Positions 18,101-25,826 of a stretch of 64,000 nucleotides of DNA are shown here, piece by piece. Positions within the stretch are counted from its first letter, which is position 1; each line of letters starts with the position of its first letter. The notes under the pieces were generated by a model. That model had not been told where the DNA came from. It did no database searches and saw nothing but the letters and a program-made list of their open reading frames with translations. This DNA is from Rhodopirellula islandica. GTDB taxonomy: Bacteria; Planctomycetota; Planctomycetia; Pirellulales; Pirellulaceae. The stretch lies in assembly GCF_001027925.1 (NCBI RefSeq), contig NZ_LECT01000052.1:1-64000 (forward strand), read 5' to 3'. A program made the translations under genes and the position numbers.

Positions 18101-18534
18101 ATCCAATCCAGACCTTCGCCGCCATCCATCACCGCGGTTGCTTGGTCGGAGAACAGGAAGTCATTTCCGGACTCACCAAACAGGCTGACAGGGATCTCGG
18201 ACTGATAGCTGAACAAGACATCGTCGCCGTCGCCGCCCGCAACTTCGATGCGAGAAGCCTCCGCGAACGGGCGACCTTCCAATTCAGATTGAATCGTGTC
18301 GCCCGCAAAGACTCGGGTTCCGGAGACGTCATTTTGCACGGCGATGAAATCGTTGCCGTCTGTCCCTCGGACTTGCAGCGTGTCACCGAGCCAGGAAAAG
18401 TCCGCCGCCATCAATTCGCGAGATTGCAGTGCTTCCATTGAGAGCACGCGTTCACGACGTCGGTTCTTCTTGCCGCGGCGATTCTTCCTGTTTTTTGACG
18501 TGCCACGCAATTTTGTTTCGATGAAGTTCGTCAT
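15118..18534 (-). CDS. Large repeat surface protein with LEPR-XLL-like N-terminus
   Basis: A 1138-residue protein with no cysteine seen. Residues 1-45 are strongly basic and then read VLSMEALQSRELMAADFSWL, which fits the LEPR-XLL type of N-terminus on large planctomycete surface proteins; there is no standard hydrophobic signal core. Residues 55-147 resemble RTX/hemolysin calcium-binding units (GGDGDDVLF, GESGNDFLF, DGGEGLDWIYG). From about 160 to 700 come seven or eight repeats of ~70 residues, each with a GSVxxWxDAFGIxxLxL core (e.g. GSIENWDDAFGIDDLDL, GSVENWANAFGIEQLSL). A heptad-rich coiled coil (about 880-950) leads into a Tyr/Lys/Ala/Arg-rich stretch (YASYKAKEVAKYASYKYAAT). The repeats match no family I recognise. 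A secreted adhesive or matrix role is likely. Confidence 0.8.
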   Translation of the reverse strand: MTNFIETKLRGTSKNRKNRRGKKNRRRERVLSMEALQSRELMAADFSWLGDTLQVRGTDGNDFIAVQNDVSGTRVFAGDTIQSELEGRPFAEASRIEVAGGDGDDVLFSYQSEIPVSLFGESGNDFLFSDQATAVMDGGEGLDWIYGSQMEGVWENALGVEGFDLDLSDLDAVPQFDSDDQISLQVELNGQTKIAGQLIDVSGAVEVSESGVNVHVAGSVDSWSDAFGVAGLELKDTQIVLDTSSDELAGDAYHVHVESHLDTDGTLIGIAGTVDLAPETVDATFTGSIENWDDAFGIDDLDLQQAELSISGSVDEQSGSELRIEIGADMLIDSTLVAVAGVFDISPERIDAQLGGSVENWANAFGIEQLSLSNAHLNVVASTDRKEDHRVAVGVQADMRVENTDVEVAGSVEITPDNIDVVMTGNVPRWDDAFGFDDLDLEDASLTVLASSDREGSQELYVDVDADMDLFGTYVGIGGLIQFTPNGVSTNLSGTVAGDWAGAFGIDALQLRDTKLSIAHDSTDGDESGFNIELDTDLELFGSYVDVIGNIDFSLSGVSVSLSPPGELELENLLGISGFSLSGADVTLDAGTEGMSLSLDATMDMGSVDVDFEGLFSISQEKVFASLTGSIDRWDDAFDVSGLNLEDVVMTVEAEESAAGASMFIGLGAGISIGAKEIEVAGLVGIGTTGWEVGFRGSIDVLASTDLVVFANTMTQAGDPDAKPIPSDALGDFEMQDAYINFAPYGGNEALGITDGFGIGGEFYKDGELLAAGEFVVDLETLSFEVGLNIPEIELGPVDLSDVIVDIRIATGDSYFRVAGSAEMMGAEVSLEGMIQSDGDFSLTGSANVDVAGLDASVTFTVDNSGMQFEAIVQGTLFNNVTNAVTGEMLDAAKSVQTKIDNAQAVVAAAKSNVDKLNTELTEAKAEAQEEIDEIQSKLDSAKSIVDSARASKDYWYRVRKSRYNAWRSAQSATKRAAWYNYASYKAKEVAKYASYKYAATVYSAKVVTYHATSATYNTIRNSAGWVLDNVGVEANPEVLRIKALLAAGNLAVNSAEAILNGIEDANAHVLRGLEIANSLEVNHVLLSGNVSNYVSAGVHAEIDFSFNGYNQTIGLSLNTDRLVQDLTKKLAGSALGF

Positions 18535-18855
18535 GGGATCGTCTTTTCACAGCCAGGGTCTGATGCGATGGAGGGCCTGATTCGCAATCAGCGAAAGCCC
18601 GGAACAGACGAACCTGCGTGAAAACCCCAAGGATCCCCTCACGGTTTTTCAAAGAATCTAAATGAGTCCGATGGGTCAAGCGATTGAGCCATGAGATGGC
18701 GATTTTCGCCGTTCGAAATCGGTGCATCGGTTTGTTATTCAGTGAGTTTCGCGCATCCAAAGTGGGTCAGTACTCTCGCCAGTATTTGATGCAAGCACTG
18801 AGGTTCGCACCGGTCTGCCGCACGTCAAATAGGGACCATCGAACATCCGCTGTCC

Positions 18856-18892
18856 TGCTCGATGGCCACGTGTTCACATCGAGCATTTTTGT
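18856..18892 (+). terminator. Hairpin with T-run in the leader of the Pmp-like gene
   Basis: A 9-base stem, TGCTCGATG (18856-18864) with CATCGAGCA (18877-18885), and a 12-base loop, followed directly by TTTTTGTTT. It has the form of an intrinsic terminator on the plus strand and sits about 80 bases before the Pmp-like start codon. No plus-strand gene lies upstream for it to end, so it may act as an attenuator of the Pmp-like gene or be chance. The rest of the 436-base divergent gap (18535-18970) shows no gene. Confidence 0.35.
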
Positions 18893-18970
18893 TTGACTTG
18901 TGAAACCCTGCCCGATAGGTTCGTCCAGATGGTTGTCCCCACACCCCTCTTTGCACGAGATCGGATTCAC

Positions 18971-21004
18971 ATGCAGATTTCGAAGATGATGCAGCGACGT
19001 TTCAAGGCTCGCGGTTCGAAGCAAAACGTCAAACGGCGTCGCAAATTGAAACTCGAAGCGATGGAAGAGCGAAGGTTGTTGGCAGTCGTCGTTGATACTT
19101 TCAGCGACAGCATCGATCCAAACGATGGAGTCACAAGCATCCGCGAAGCGATCAACTTGGCGGCGAACACATCCGGCGATGATCTTGTGCAGGTACCAGC
19201 CGGTACCTATTACCTGAATAGCCCGTTGAATATCAATGATGCCAGCGGTCAGCTCGATCTGCAGAGTGTTGGTGGCGTTGCGACACTTGATGCGAGCCAG
19301 GCCACCGTCGCAGACAAGCGTGCGATTGATGTCTCAGCAATCAGTCACGCTGCAGTTGCAGGTTTCAAGCTGACCGGCGGCTCAGCCGGTGTGGGCGGTG
19401 CCGTTTTCAATCAAGGTGAACTTGAGATTCTGGATTCTGTTTTGACTGACAATGCCGCAACCTATGCGGGCGGTGCCATTTTCAATACTGGTGCTCTGAG
19501 TGTGAAAGACTCGGTCCTCAAAAACAACATTGCTTCTCAAGGAGACGGAGGCGGAATCCGGACGATCCCGAACTCCTCGGTTGAGATCATCGACTCGACA
19601 TTGAAAGACAATGCTGCCGGCTTCAACGCTGGAGCCATCTTTGCCGAAGATGCAATGTTGTCGATCGTCGATAGTCAAATTGAGGACAACGACTCGGGGA
19701 GCGCCGGTGGCGGAGTTTATGCCGAACGAGGGTCGAGTCTGTCCGTACTCGATTCAAGAATTGTCAACAATTCGGCCAGGTATGGGGGAGGCGGAGTCTT
19801 TGTGTATGACAGCGACGTATCGGTCGACGGATCCGCTCTGACCGGGAACGAAACCCTTGAGGAAAGTGGTGGAGCGATTTCGCTGCGTGGCCAAAGCACC
19901 GCGACAATTCTTGATAGCAACTTGAGCAACAACACTTCCGCGATCGATGGCGGTGCCGTTTTCGTCAATTACAGCAGCGTGACAATCGTTGATAGCCGAG
20001 TTAACCAGAACGAATCCGGCAGTGCCGGTGGAGGTGTCTACGCTGAGGATTTGTCAACAGTGGATATCCAGAACACCATGATCAAGTTCAATGAAACTCG
20101 ATACATCGGTGGTGCGATTTTTGTCTATGCCGTTGATCTCACAATCGATGACAGCCGAATCTTGGGAAACTCTGTCTGGGAGCTTGACGCTGGGGGCCTA
20201 GCGGTTCTCGGAAACTCCACACTCCAAATGACCGACAGCCGAGTTGCTGCGAATCATGCTCCCAACAACGCTGGTGGAATCATGATCGAGAACAGCGTTG
20301 CGTCCATCGATCAGACCGACATTGCAAGCAACGTCTCGCAAAGCGGAGGAGGCGGCATTTACATCCACAATTACTCGAGCGTCGAAATGTCCGACAGTTT
20401 GATTGTTGATAATTCCACGTACTACGCAGGCGGCGGCCTCTTTAGCTTCGATAGTTCACTCGAAATGGGAGACAGTCGCGTCATCGAGAACACCGTTGTC
20501 TATGGCGATGGTGGAGGCGCAAGTATCCTTGGCGGCTCGACTGCGCAAATCATAGACACCAAGTTCAAGAACAACGAAACGGCTAGGCATGGTGGTGGGA
20601 TCTTCTTTGATGGCGCCACACTTGACTTGCTCGATAGCCGAGTCGACAGCAACAGTGCCGGAACATACGGCGGCGGCTTGGCGATCATGGGCGGGCAAGC
20701 AACAATCGTTGATTCCGTCCTCAATAACAACATCAGCTCCTACCGTGGTGGAGCGATCTACAATGAAGGTTCGTCTGAGATTGTCAACTCGAACCTAATG
20801 TTCAATCAAGCGAACTTGCATGGAGGCGCGGTATTCAATGCAGCCACCGGCGTGATCGATATTTCGGATTCGTTTTTCAAGGCGAATGAGACAATCTACA
20901 GCCGCCTGGGAACAGCGATCTACAACGACGAAGGTGGCATCTTAGTTTTGGATGCCGCCACGACGTTCAAGGATCAACGCTTCATCGCCATCTATTACGC
21001 GTAG
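18971..21004 (+). CDS. Pmp-like right-handed beta-helix surface protein
   Basis: A 677-residue protein if it starts at the ATG at 18971 (MQISKMMQRRFKARGSKQNV); the longer frame from 18893 has no supporting features. The basic N-terminus ends LKLEAMEERRLLAVVV, a LEPR-XLL-like export motif. Next comes the TSIREAINLAAN segment typical of chlamydial polymorphic-membrane-protein-like (CSLREA) proteins, then at least a dozen parallel beta-helix turns marked by GGA or GGG and short N-rich loops (GGAIFNTGALSVKDSVLKNN, GGGVYAERGSSLSVLDSRI, GGAIYNEGSSEIVNSNL). There is no C-terminal autotransporter barrel, cell-wall motif or PEP-CTERM-like tail; it ends LDAATTFKDQRFIAIYYA. It is divergent from the 1138-residue surface protein, which has the same type of N-terminus. 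An extracellular adhesin or scaffold is likely. Confidence 0.82.
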   Translation: MQISKMMQRRFKARGSKQNVKRRRKLKLEAMEERRLLAVVVDTFSDSIDPNDGVTSIREAINLAANTSGDDLVQVPAGTYYLNSPLNINDASGQLDLQSVGGVATLDASQATVADKRAIDVSAISHAAVAGFKLTGGSAGVGGAVFNQGELEILDSVLTDNAATYAGGAIFNTGALSVKDSVLKNNIASQGDGGGIRTIPNSSVEIIDSTLKDNAAGFNAGAIFAEDAMLSIVDSQIEDNDSGSAGGGVYAERGSSLSVLDSRIVNNSARYGGGGVFVYDSDVSVDGSALTGNETLEESGGAISLRGQSTATILDSNLSNNTSAIDGGAVFVNYSSVTIVDSRVNQNESGSAGGGVYAEDLSTVDIQNTMIKFNETRYIGGAIFVYAVDLTIDDSRILGNSVWELDAGGLAVLGNSTLQMTDSRVAANHAPNNAGGIMIENSVASIDQTDIASNVSQSGGGGIYIHNYSSVEMSDSLIVDNSTYYAGGGLFSFDSSLEMGDSRVIENTVVYGDGGGASILGGSTAQIIDTKFKNNETARHGGGIFFDGATLDLLDSRVDSNSAGTYGGGLAIMGGQATIVDSVLNNNISSYRGGAIYNEGSSEIVNSNLMFNQANLHGGAVFNAATGVIDISDSFFKANETIYSRLGTAIYNDEGGILVLDAATTFKDQRFIAIYYA

Positions 21005-21030
21005 TCCGATTTGGATCGCTAGCGATGGTT

Positions 21031-21070
21031 CCAACAACAAGCGGCGGAGTGATCGCCGCTGTTGGATTTA
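21031..21070 (+). terminator. Possible terminator hairpin after the Pmp-like gene
   Basis: CCAACA...GCGGCG pairs with CGCCGC TGTTGG around a GAGTGAT loop, 27 bases after the stop, followed only by ATTTA. The stem is strong but the T-run is weak. The downstream gene is convergent, so the hairpin could serve both strands. Confidence 0.4.
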
Positions 21071-21128
21071 GACGATGCTGGAGCGGTTGTCTTGAAAGAC
21101 GGCGCTCTTTTGTAGTCCAAAGAATGAA

Positions 21129-21788
21129 CTAGTCGTCCAGTGGCATGACTTCCGATTTTCGGATGTGGACGATGCTGCCCGGGTCGTGTTGCTGGAATGC
21201 GAAGTGGCCGGGGCCGTAGGTCTTTTCAAAGTCCATGTATTCGTACAGTTCGTTGCCATCGACGGTGATCTTGATGCGAGTCATGTCGCGTCCGCGCCAG
21301 TTGTCGTCTTTGACTTCGATCTCGTAGGTGAACCAGGTGTCTGGTTTGACCAGTTCCGGGTAAACGTGGCAGAAACCGTACAGCGAACCGGTGCGGATTG
21401 GGTCGCTATGCGTGCTGTCGACTTGGGCTTCGTAACCATCCATGAAACCGGGTTTGCGTGTCGTGCGAAAGTAAACTCCCGAGTTGCCGCCGTCATTGAT
21501 TTTGACTTCCGCGCGGTAGCGGAAATTCTTGTACGGGCCCGATGTGTTGACCAACATCGACACACCACCAGTGCCTTTGATCACGCCGTCAACCACTTCC
21601 CACTTGCTGTCGTCTCGTCCGACTTTCTCCCAGCCTTCCAGCGATTCACCATCGAACAGAGTTGTCCACTTGGCCGACTCGTCGCCTTTCGCGTCGTCTT
21701 CCCCTGAAACGCTGAGGCCTGCAAAAGAGACGCACAGTGCAAGGGCGAGCCCCATCGGATAGCGGAGCGAATGAACAAGGTTCTTCAT
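21129..21788 (-). CDS. Secreted DUF1080 (3-keto-disaccharide hydrolase-like) protein
   Basis: A 219-residue protein from the ATG at 21788, with a signal peptide (YPMGLALALCVSFAGLSVSG). The longer frame to 21893 adds only non-signal residues. The DUF1080 concanavalin-type fold is clear: WTTLFDGESLEGWEKVG, WEVVDGVIKGTGGVSMLV, NFRYRAEVKINDGGNSGVYF, DGYEAQVDSTHSDP, and WFTYEIEVKDDNWRGRDMTR near the C-terminal half. Some members hydrolyse 3-keto-glycosides; many planctomycete paralogues are uncharacterised. It stands alone, with no dehydrogenase partner nearby, so the substrate cannot be named. It acts in the periplasm. Confidence 0.87.
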   Translation of the reverse strand: MKNLVHSLRYPMGLALALCVSFAGLSVSGEDDAKGDESAKWTTLFDGESLEGWEKVGRDDSKWEVVDGVIKGTGGVSMLVNTSGPYKNFRYRAEVKINDGGNSGVYFRTTRKPGFMDGYEAQVDSTHSDPIRTGSLYGFCHVYPELVKPDTWFTYEIEVKDDNWRGRDMTRIKITVDGNELYEYMDFEKTYGPGHFAFQQHDPGSIVHIRKSEVMPLDD

Positions 21789-21978
21789 GTTGTTTCTCTG
21801 ATGTGACTGAGTTGGATAGGCGACTTGCCTGAGACGCGTTGTCGAGCAGGCCGATGTCGAACGATTAAAACTACCGCGGTTGCGTTTGTCCATAGACAGA
21901 GGGGCGAACGCGAGGCAAGCATGCGGAATTCATTCGGGAAAGTGTTGATTCCGAGGGCTCTTGGCGGTACTTGGGGAC

Positions 21979-22009
21979 AACCGGGGCTAACGCCCAAACG
22001 GCTCACATG
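21979..22009. repeat. Dispersed repeat (GGGGCTAACGCCC family), copy 2
   Basis: AACCGGGGCTAACGCCCAAA followed by CGGCTCACATG. It lies in the 324-base gap between the DUF1080 gene and the small Cys-rich gene; no gene was seen in the rest of that gap. Confidence 0.65.
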
Positions 22010-22112
22010 TTTTTTCTCGAAGCTTGCTGACAAGCAACTTCGCGATGTTCCGTTGGATTTTTTGTCAGACGCAGATTCCGACAGATCTTCCGCGGACATG
22101 CGAGCAGCAACT

Positions 22113-22280
22113 TCAGTCGTTGGCCGGTGGCTCAGTGACTTTTTCCAATGGTTTGCCGCAGCAGCGAAATTCCGGTTCGCAGCCCTCGCAGTCACAGCCC
22201 TTGGTCACATGAATCTCCATCTGGCAGTTCACGCATCGATAAATGTCGCCGACTTGAGGTGAGTCTTTTGAAACGGACAT
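22113..22280 (-). CDS. Small Cys-rich metal-binding protein (desulforedoxin-like)
   Basis: A 55-residue protein starting at the ATG at 22280, with GGAGA shortly upstream on the coding strand. It has a CxxC pair (YRCVNCQMEIHV), then CDCEGC, then a CC pair (FRCCGKPLEKV), giving seven cysteines. The CxxC...CCG arrangement is that of desulforedoxin or rubredoxin-type iron or zinc knuckles, such as the N-terminal domain of desulfoferrodoxin; the extra CDCEGC insert is unusual. The role is unknown. It may be cytoplasmic metal storage, a zinc ribbon or an electron carrier. A longer frame reaching 22916 is antisense to the ExoD gene and is not credible. Confidence 0.6.
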   Translation of the reverse strand: MSVSKDSPQVGDIYRCVNCQMEIHVTKGCDCEGCEPEFRCCGKPLEKVTEPPAND

Positions 22281-22532
22281 AGAGGTCTCCTTGGAGAAAG
22301 TGTTTCGATCCTGATCGATTCTCGACCAGCTTTTCGAAAGACACCCCAGCGATTTCCGCGCCAAGCAGATGTTCAGGGTGTCCGCCTCGTGATCAATGAG
22401 CGTCGGCATGAAGCCAAAATCCGAAGTTGCCGAAAGCGTGCGGCAGAGCGAACGGCGTCTTGGTTCACGGTTTGCACGGACAGCCTGGTTCAAGAGCCCT
22501 TTCAAATCACAATTGCTTTCAAAGGATTGGAG

Positions 22533-23126
22533 ATGAGTACCGATCACAACGCCCCCATTGAACAAATCATCCATCAGATCGATGAAGTCGCCGAGAACAA
22601 CGAACAAGTGAAATTCGGCCAGGTCATGGACGCTGTTGGACGAAAGTCGTTCGCCTCGTTGCTGCTGATTGTGGGCGCGATCATGGTGTTGCCTGGCCCC
22701 GCAGATATTCCGGGCGTCCCCGTGTTGCTGGGTTTGCTGGTGGTCATCCTGTGCGGCCAAATGCTGGCTGATGCCGACCACGTTTGGATCCCTGGTTGGA
22801 TGGAACGATGGGAGATCGGTCAAAGCAAAGTCCAGAAAATGTTGGACTGGTTGCGGAAGCCTGCTTCCTGGATCGACAGCATGACCGCTCAGCGATGGAC
22901 TTGGATGATGAATCACGCCACGATCAGCACGCTGGCGGTGGCCGCGATTCTGGTGGCGATGAGCACGCCGGTTTTGGAATTCATTCCATTCAGCGCCAAC
23001 TTGGCCGGAGGAGCCATTTTCGCGTTCGCGTTGTCGATCCTGGCTCGCGATGGTTTGCTAGCGGGAGTTGCTGTCTGCATCGCGCTGGCCACGTTTGGCT
23101 TGGTGGGATACCAGTTGCTTGGGTGA
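22533..23126 (+). CDS. exoD: ExoD-family membrane protein
   Basis: A 197-residue protein starting at the ATG at 22533 (MSTDHNAPIEQIIHQIDEVA), preceded by AAAGGATTGGAG. The N-terminal soluble part (VKFGQVMDAVGRKSFASLLL) leads into hydrophobic segments with the ExoD hallmark LPGPADIPGVPVLLGLLVV and further helices near residues 130-150 and 160-195. ExoD proteins are linked to exopolysaccharide synthesis and alkaline tolerance in Rhizobium; the mechanism is not known. There is no exopolysaccharide cluster beside it. An earlier start at 22389 would add 48 residues with no support. Confidence 0.85.
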   Translation: MSTDHNAPIEQIIHQIDEVAENNEQVKFGQVMDAVGRKSFASLLLIVGAIMVLPGPADIPGVPVLLGLLVVILCGQMLADADHVWIPGWMERWEIGQSKVQKMLDWLRKPASWIDSMTAQRWTWMMNHATISTLAVAAILVAMSTPVLEFIPFSANLAGGAIFAFALSILARDGLLAGVAVCIALATFGLVGYQLLG

Positions 23127-23142
23127 GTCACCTTTGCCAGTC

Positions 23143-23272
23143 CAGTGGTTTGTCAAAGTAAAAAAGTTAGGGTTGTTCGTAGTGGACGAGGCCACGAGTC
23201 CTTGGTTTTGAAGCCAGTCCAGGACTCGTCGTCTCGTCCACTACCCTAAAAATAAGTCGAGACAGACTACTA
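23143..23272. mobile_element. MITE-like hairpin element, copy 3, reversed
   Basis: The same family as at 5692 but in the opposite orientation, as shown by the AAGTTAGGGTTG arm on the left and CCCTAAAAATAAGTC on the right. The ends are more diverged (CAGTGGTTTGTCA; GACAGACTACTA) and the internal inverted repeat has mismatches (CGTCGTCTCG). It lies directly after the ExoD stop. The 225 bases from here to 23497 hold no gene. Confidence 0.7.
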
Positions 23273-23497
23273 CCACGCCGTGGCGTCTGGACGCTGGCCA
23301 CGCTGATTCACTCTTCCTCCGGCCGGAACCACCTTCGCAGAAAAAGTTTGCTTTCTTTTTGCCGCTGATGTCGATCGTCGACAGACGAAATCGACTATCT
23401 AAGAGTCACCGCCAAATCCACTGGGTTGGGAAGGTGATTCATTCGGTTCACGTGAACATTTTTCGAGTGAAGCAAACATCCCGATGGAGGAACATCA

Positions 23498-24376
23498 ATG
23501 CGAGTCATGGTGATAGTGAAGGCGTCCGAAAGTTCAGAAGCGGGGAAGATGCCCGACGAGAAATTGCTGACCGACATGGGGAACTTCAACGAAGAACTGG
23601 TCGAAGCCGGGATCATGAAAGCCGGTGAAGGATTGAAGCCGAGCTCCCAGGGAGTTCGCGTCCACTTTCAAGGAAGCGACCGGACGGTGACGGACGGACC
23701 ATTCGCGGAAACGAAAGAACTGATCGCTGGCTATTGGATCTGGGAAGTCAGTTCGATGAGCGAAGCGATCGATTGGGTGCGGCGTTGTCCGAATCCGATG
23801 ATGGAAGACTCGGACATTGAGATTCGTCCGATCTTTGAGATGGCAGATTTCGGCGACGAGATGACGCCGGAGTTGCGAAAGCAGGAAGCTGCCATTGAGC
23901 GAAAAACGCAGGACGACGCGGAAGCCGACGTACGACGAATGGTTCATCAATGGAACACGGCTTTGGAAGCTCGCGACTACGATGGTTTGGTTGCCAACTA
24001 CACCGAAACCTCTGTGCTGTACGGGGGCATTCCACCGTACCAGACCGTTGGGGCACAGAACATTCGCAAGCTTTGGGAAGGTTGCTTGCCGCACTTTCCT
24101 GAATTCAAATCGGTTCACCAAAATCTGACGTTCGAGGTCGGCGACGATGTCGCTTTCCTTCATGGCTTGCATCAATTCCAAACCTCTCCGGCGGATCATC
24201 CCGCCGGGCAATCTTGGATGAGAGTGACGACTTGTTTTCGGAAAATGCACGGGCAGTGGAAGGTGTTGCACGAACACGTGTCGTTGCCCTTCAATCCGAT
24301 GACCAACGAGGCATGGAAGATCAAAGATCCCGCTGTTTTAGATGAGCCCTCGTATGGTGCAGATGCCTGCACTTGA
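23498..24376 (+). CDS. YCII (DGPF) domain fused to a SnoaL-like domain
   Basis: A 292-residue protein from an ATG seven bases after a strong GGAGG (23486-23490). The first ~125 residues are a YCII-related domain with the VTDGPFAETKELIAGYWIW signature. Residues ~140-285 form a SnoaL/ketosteroid-isomerase-like domain (VRRMVHQWNTALEARDYDGL, ANYTETSVLYGGIPPYQTVG, WMRVTTCFRKMHGQWKVLHE). DGPF-type YCII proteins are typical genomic partners of ECF42 sigma factors, and one is encoded 2 kb away on the other strand. The enzymatic function is unknown; the SnoaL part suggests small-molecule binding. It forms a same-strand series with a DUF1579 and a double-YCII gene. Confidence 0.85.
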   Translation: MRVMVIVKASESSEAGKMPDEKLLTDMGNFNEELVEAGIMKAGEGLKPSSQGVRVHFQGSDRTVTDGPFAETKELIAGYWIWEVSSMSEAIDWVRRCPNPMMEDSDIEIRPIFEMADFGDEMTPELRKQEAAIERKTQDDAEADVRRMVHQWNTALEARDYDGLVANYTETSVLYGGIPPYQTVGAQNIRKLWEGCLPHFPEFKSVHQNLTFEVGDDVAFLHGLHQFQTSPADHPAGQSWMRVTTCFRKMHGQWKVLHEHVSLPFNPMTNEAWKIKDPAVLDEPSYGADACT

Positions 24377-24467
24377 GAACCGACGATCGTGACGCAGCGA
24401 GTCCGCGTTGCGATGGTTTGAATGGTTGTTTTTGTTTGCCACACCTCCTTCAACATTGAGTCTGTTT

Positions 24468-24941
24468 ATGTTTGCCAAACCACAATCCGAGCATCAATGG
24501 CTCGAGCAAATCCTCGGCGAATGGGAATTCGACCACGACTGCAAAATGCCGGACGGATCCACCACGACCACGCACGGCAAAATGTCTTGCCGATCACTGG
24601 GAGGCATGTGGGTGATTTGCGAGAGCGGCGGTGAATCTGCCGAAGGCGAACCTTGGTCGTCAATCATGACGCTGGGGTTCGACACAGCCGACGGTCACTA
24701 CGTCGGGACCTTTGTAGGATCCATGATGTCGAACATTTGGCCGTACGAAGGCTGCTTGGACGAGTCCGGCCAAAAGTTGCTGCTGAGCTCGCGTGGTCCT
24801 GCTTTCGACGGGGCAGGAAAAGCGAACTATCGAGACACGATTCACATCCTCGATAAAGACACGTGGATGATGACCAGCGAACTGCAAGACGAAAACGGTC
24901 AGTGGATTGAGTTCATGAGTGGCAAGCACACACGTTGCTAG
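24468..24941 (+). CDS. DUF1579 protein
   Basis: A 157-residue protein from the ATG at 24468 (MFAKPQSEHQWLEQILGEWE). An earlier start at 24408 gives a hydrophobic but unconvincing leader. The DUF1579 pattern is clear: WLEQILGEWEFDHDC, KMSCRSLGGMWVICE, SIMTLGFDTADGHYVGTFVG, MMSNIWPYEGCLDESGQ and WMMTSELQDENGQW. This is a lipocalin-like beta-barrel family of unknown function, often found with YCII genes and ECF42 sigma factors. Here it lies between two YCII genes, with gaps of 91 and 49 bases. Confidence 0.82.
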   Translation: MFAKPQSEHQWLEQILGEWEFDHDCKMPDGSTTTTHGKMSCRSLGGMWVICESGGESAEGEPWSSIMTLGFDTADGHYVGTFVGSMMSNIWPYEGCLDESGQKLLLSSRGPAFDGAGKANYRDTIHILDKDTWMMTSELQDENGQWIEFMSGKHTRC

Positions 24942-24990
24942 CGGGTTGTTGACTTGACGCACACACATTCAAGCGAAGTGAGAGAATGAC

Positions 24991-25752
24991 ATGAAATACA
25001 TATTGATGATTTACGGGGCGGAGGAAGGTTGGACGGAAGACGAGCGTGAACGCTGCATGCTGGATTCGATGGCGATCTGCGATGAGTTGGCGGTGGAGGG
25101 CAAATGGCTGGATTCTTCGCCGCTTCATTCCGTCACCACGGCAACCAGTGTTCGTGTGAGAGAAGGCAAGTGCGAAGTGACGGACGGTCCGTTCGCAGAG
25201 ACGACCGAGCAGTTGGGTGGGTACTACATCATCGATGTGCCCTCGCGCGACGAAGCGGTCGCGATCGCGCGTCGGTTGCCACCAGCAAAGAAGGGAACCG
25301 TTCAGATTCGTCCCTTGCTGCCAGTTCCAATGCCGATGCCATCGTTGAGCGAGGATTTGATTTCGCTGCGAACGAAGGAGAGCAATGCCGGGAAAGACTA
25401 CATCGTTCTGCTTTACGCTGCCGAAGGAGCCTGGCCACCGGAAGAACATTCGGCCGCGTTGGAGGAATCCATTCGTCTGTGCCATGAACTGCACGAACAA
25501 GGCTGCTATCGAGATGCGGCACCGTTGCAGTCGCCGACGACCGCGACATGCGTGCGGGTGCGCGACGGCATTCAGGAGGTTGTCGACGGTCCGTTTCCGG
25601 AAACCAAGGAACAACTCGGCGGCTACTTCTTGATCCACGTCGCGGATCTGGATCAAGCGATCGCGGTCGCGTCGAGGATCCCGGGGGCCAGACGAGGCAC
25701 GGCGGAGATTCGGCCATTGTTTCCGCTGCCGGTGCCACATCGGTCGGGTTGA
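24991..25752 (+). CDS. Double YCII (DGPF) domain protein
   Basis: A 253-residue protein made of two YCII domains in tandem. Each has the same order of motifs: MKYILMIYGAEEGWTEDE then VTDGPFAETTEQLGGYYIID, and YIVLLYAAEGAWPPEE then VVDGPFPETKEQLGGYFLIH. The linker (about residues 112-137) is Pro/Met-rich. Most DGPF proteins have one domain, so this is an internal duplication or fusion. It is the third gene in the plus-strand cluster and faces the ECF42 sigma factor gene, with 274 bases between. Confidence 0.88.
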   Translation: MKYILMIYGAEEGWTEDERERCMLDSMAICDELAVEGKWLDSSPLHSVTTATSVRVREGKCEVTDGPFAETTEQLGGYYIIDVPSRDEAVAIARRLPPAKKGTVQIRPLLPVPMPMPSLSEDLISLRTKESNAGKDYIVLLYAAEGAWPPEEHSAALEESIRLCHELHEQGCYRDAAPLQSPTTATCVRVRDGIQEVVDGPFPETKEQLGGYFLIHVADLDQAIAVASRIPGARRGTAEIRPLFPLPVPHRSG

Positions 25753-25826
25753 GTTCGGCTCGTTGCGACAGTTCAAGCGTGCGTGGTGGGACGAGTGATC
25801 GAAGGCGGTTATGAGAGTTGTGTGTG

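Noticed and set aside
22281-22916. N-terminal extension of the small Cys-rich protein to 267 residues
   Set aside because: The extension is antisense to exoD; the ATG at 22280 has its own ribosome-binding site.
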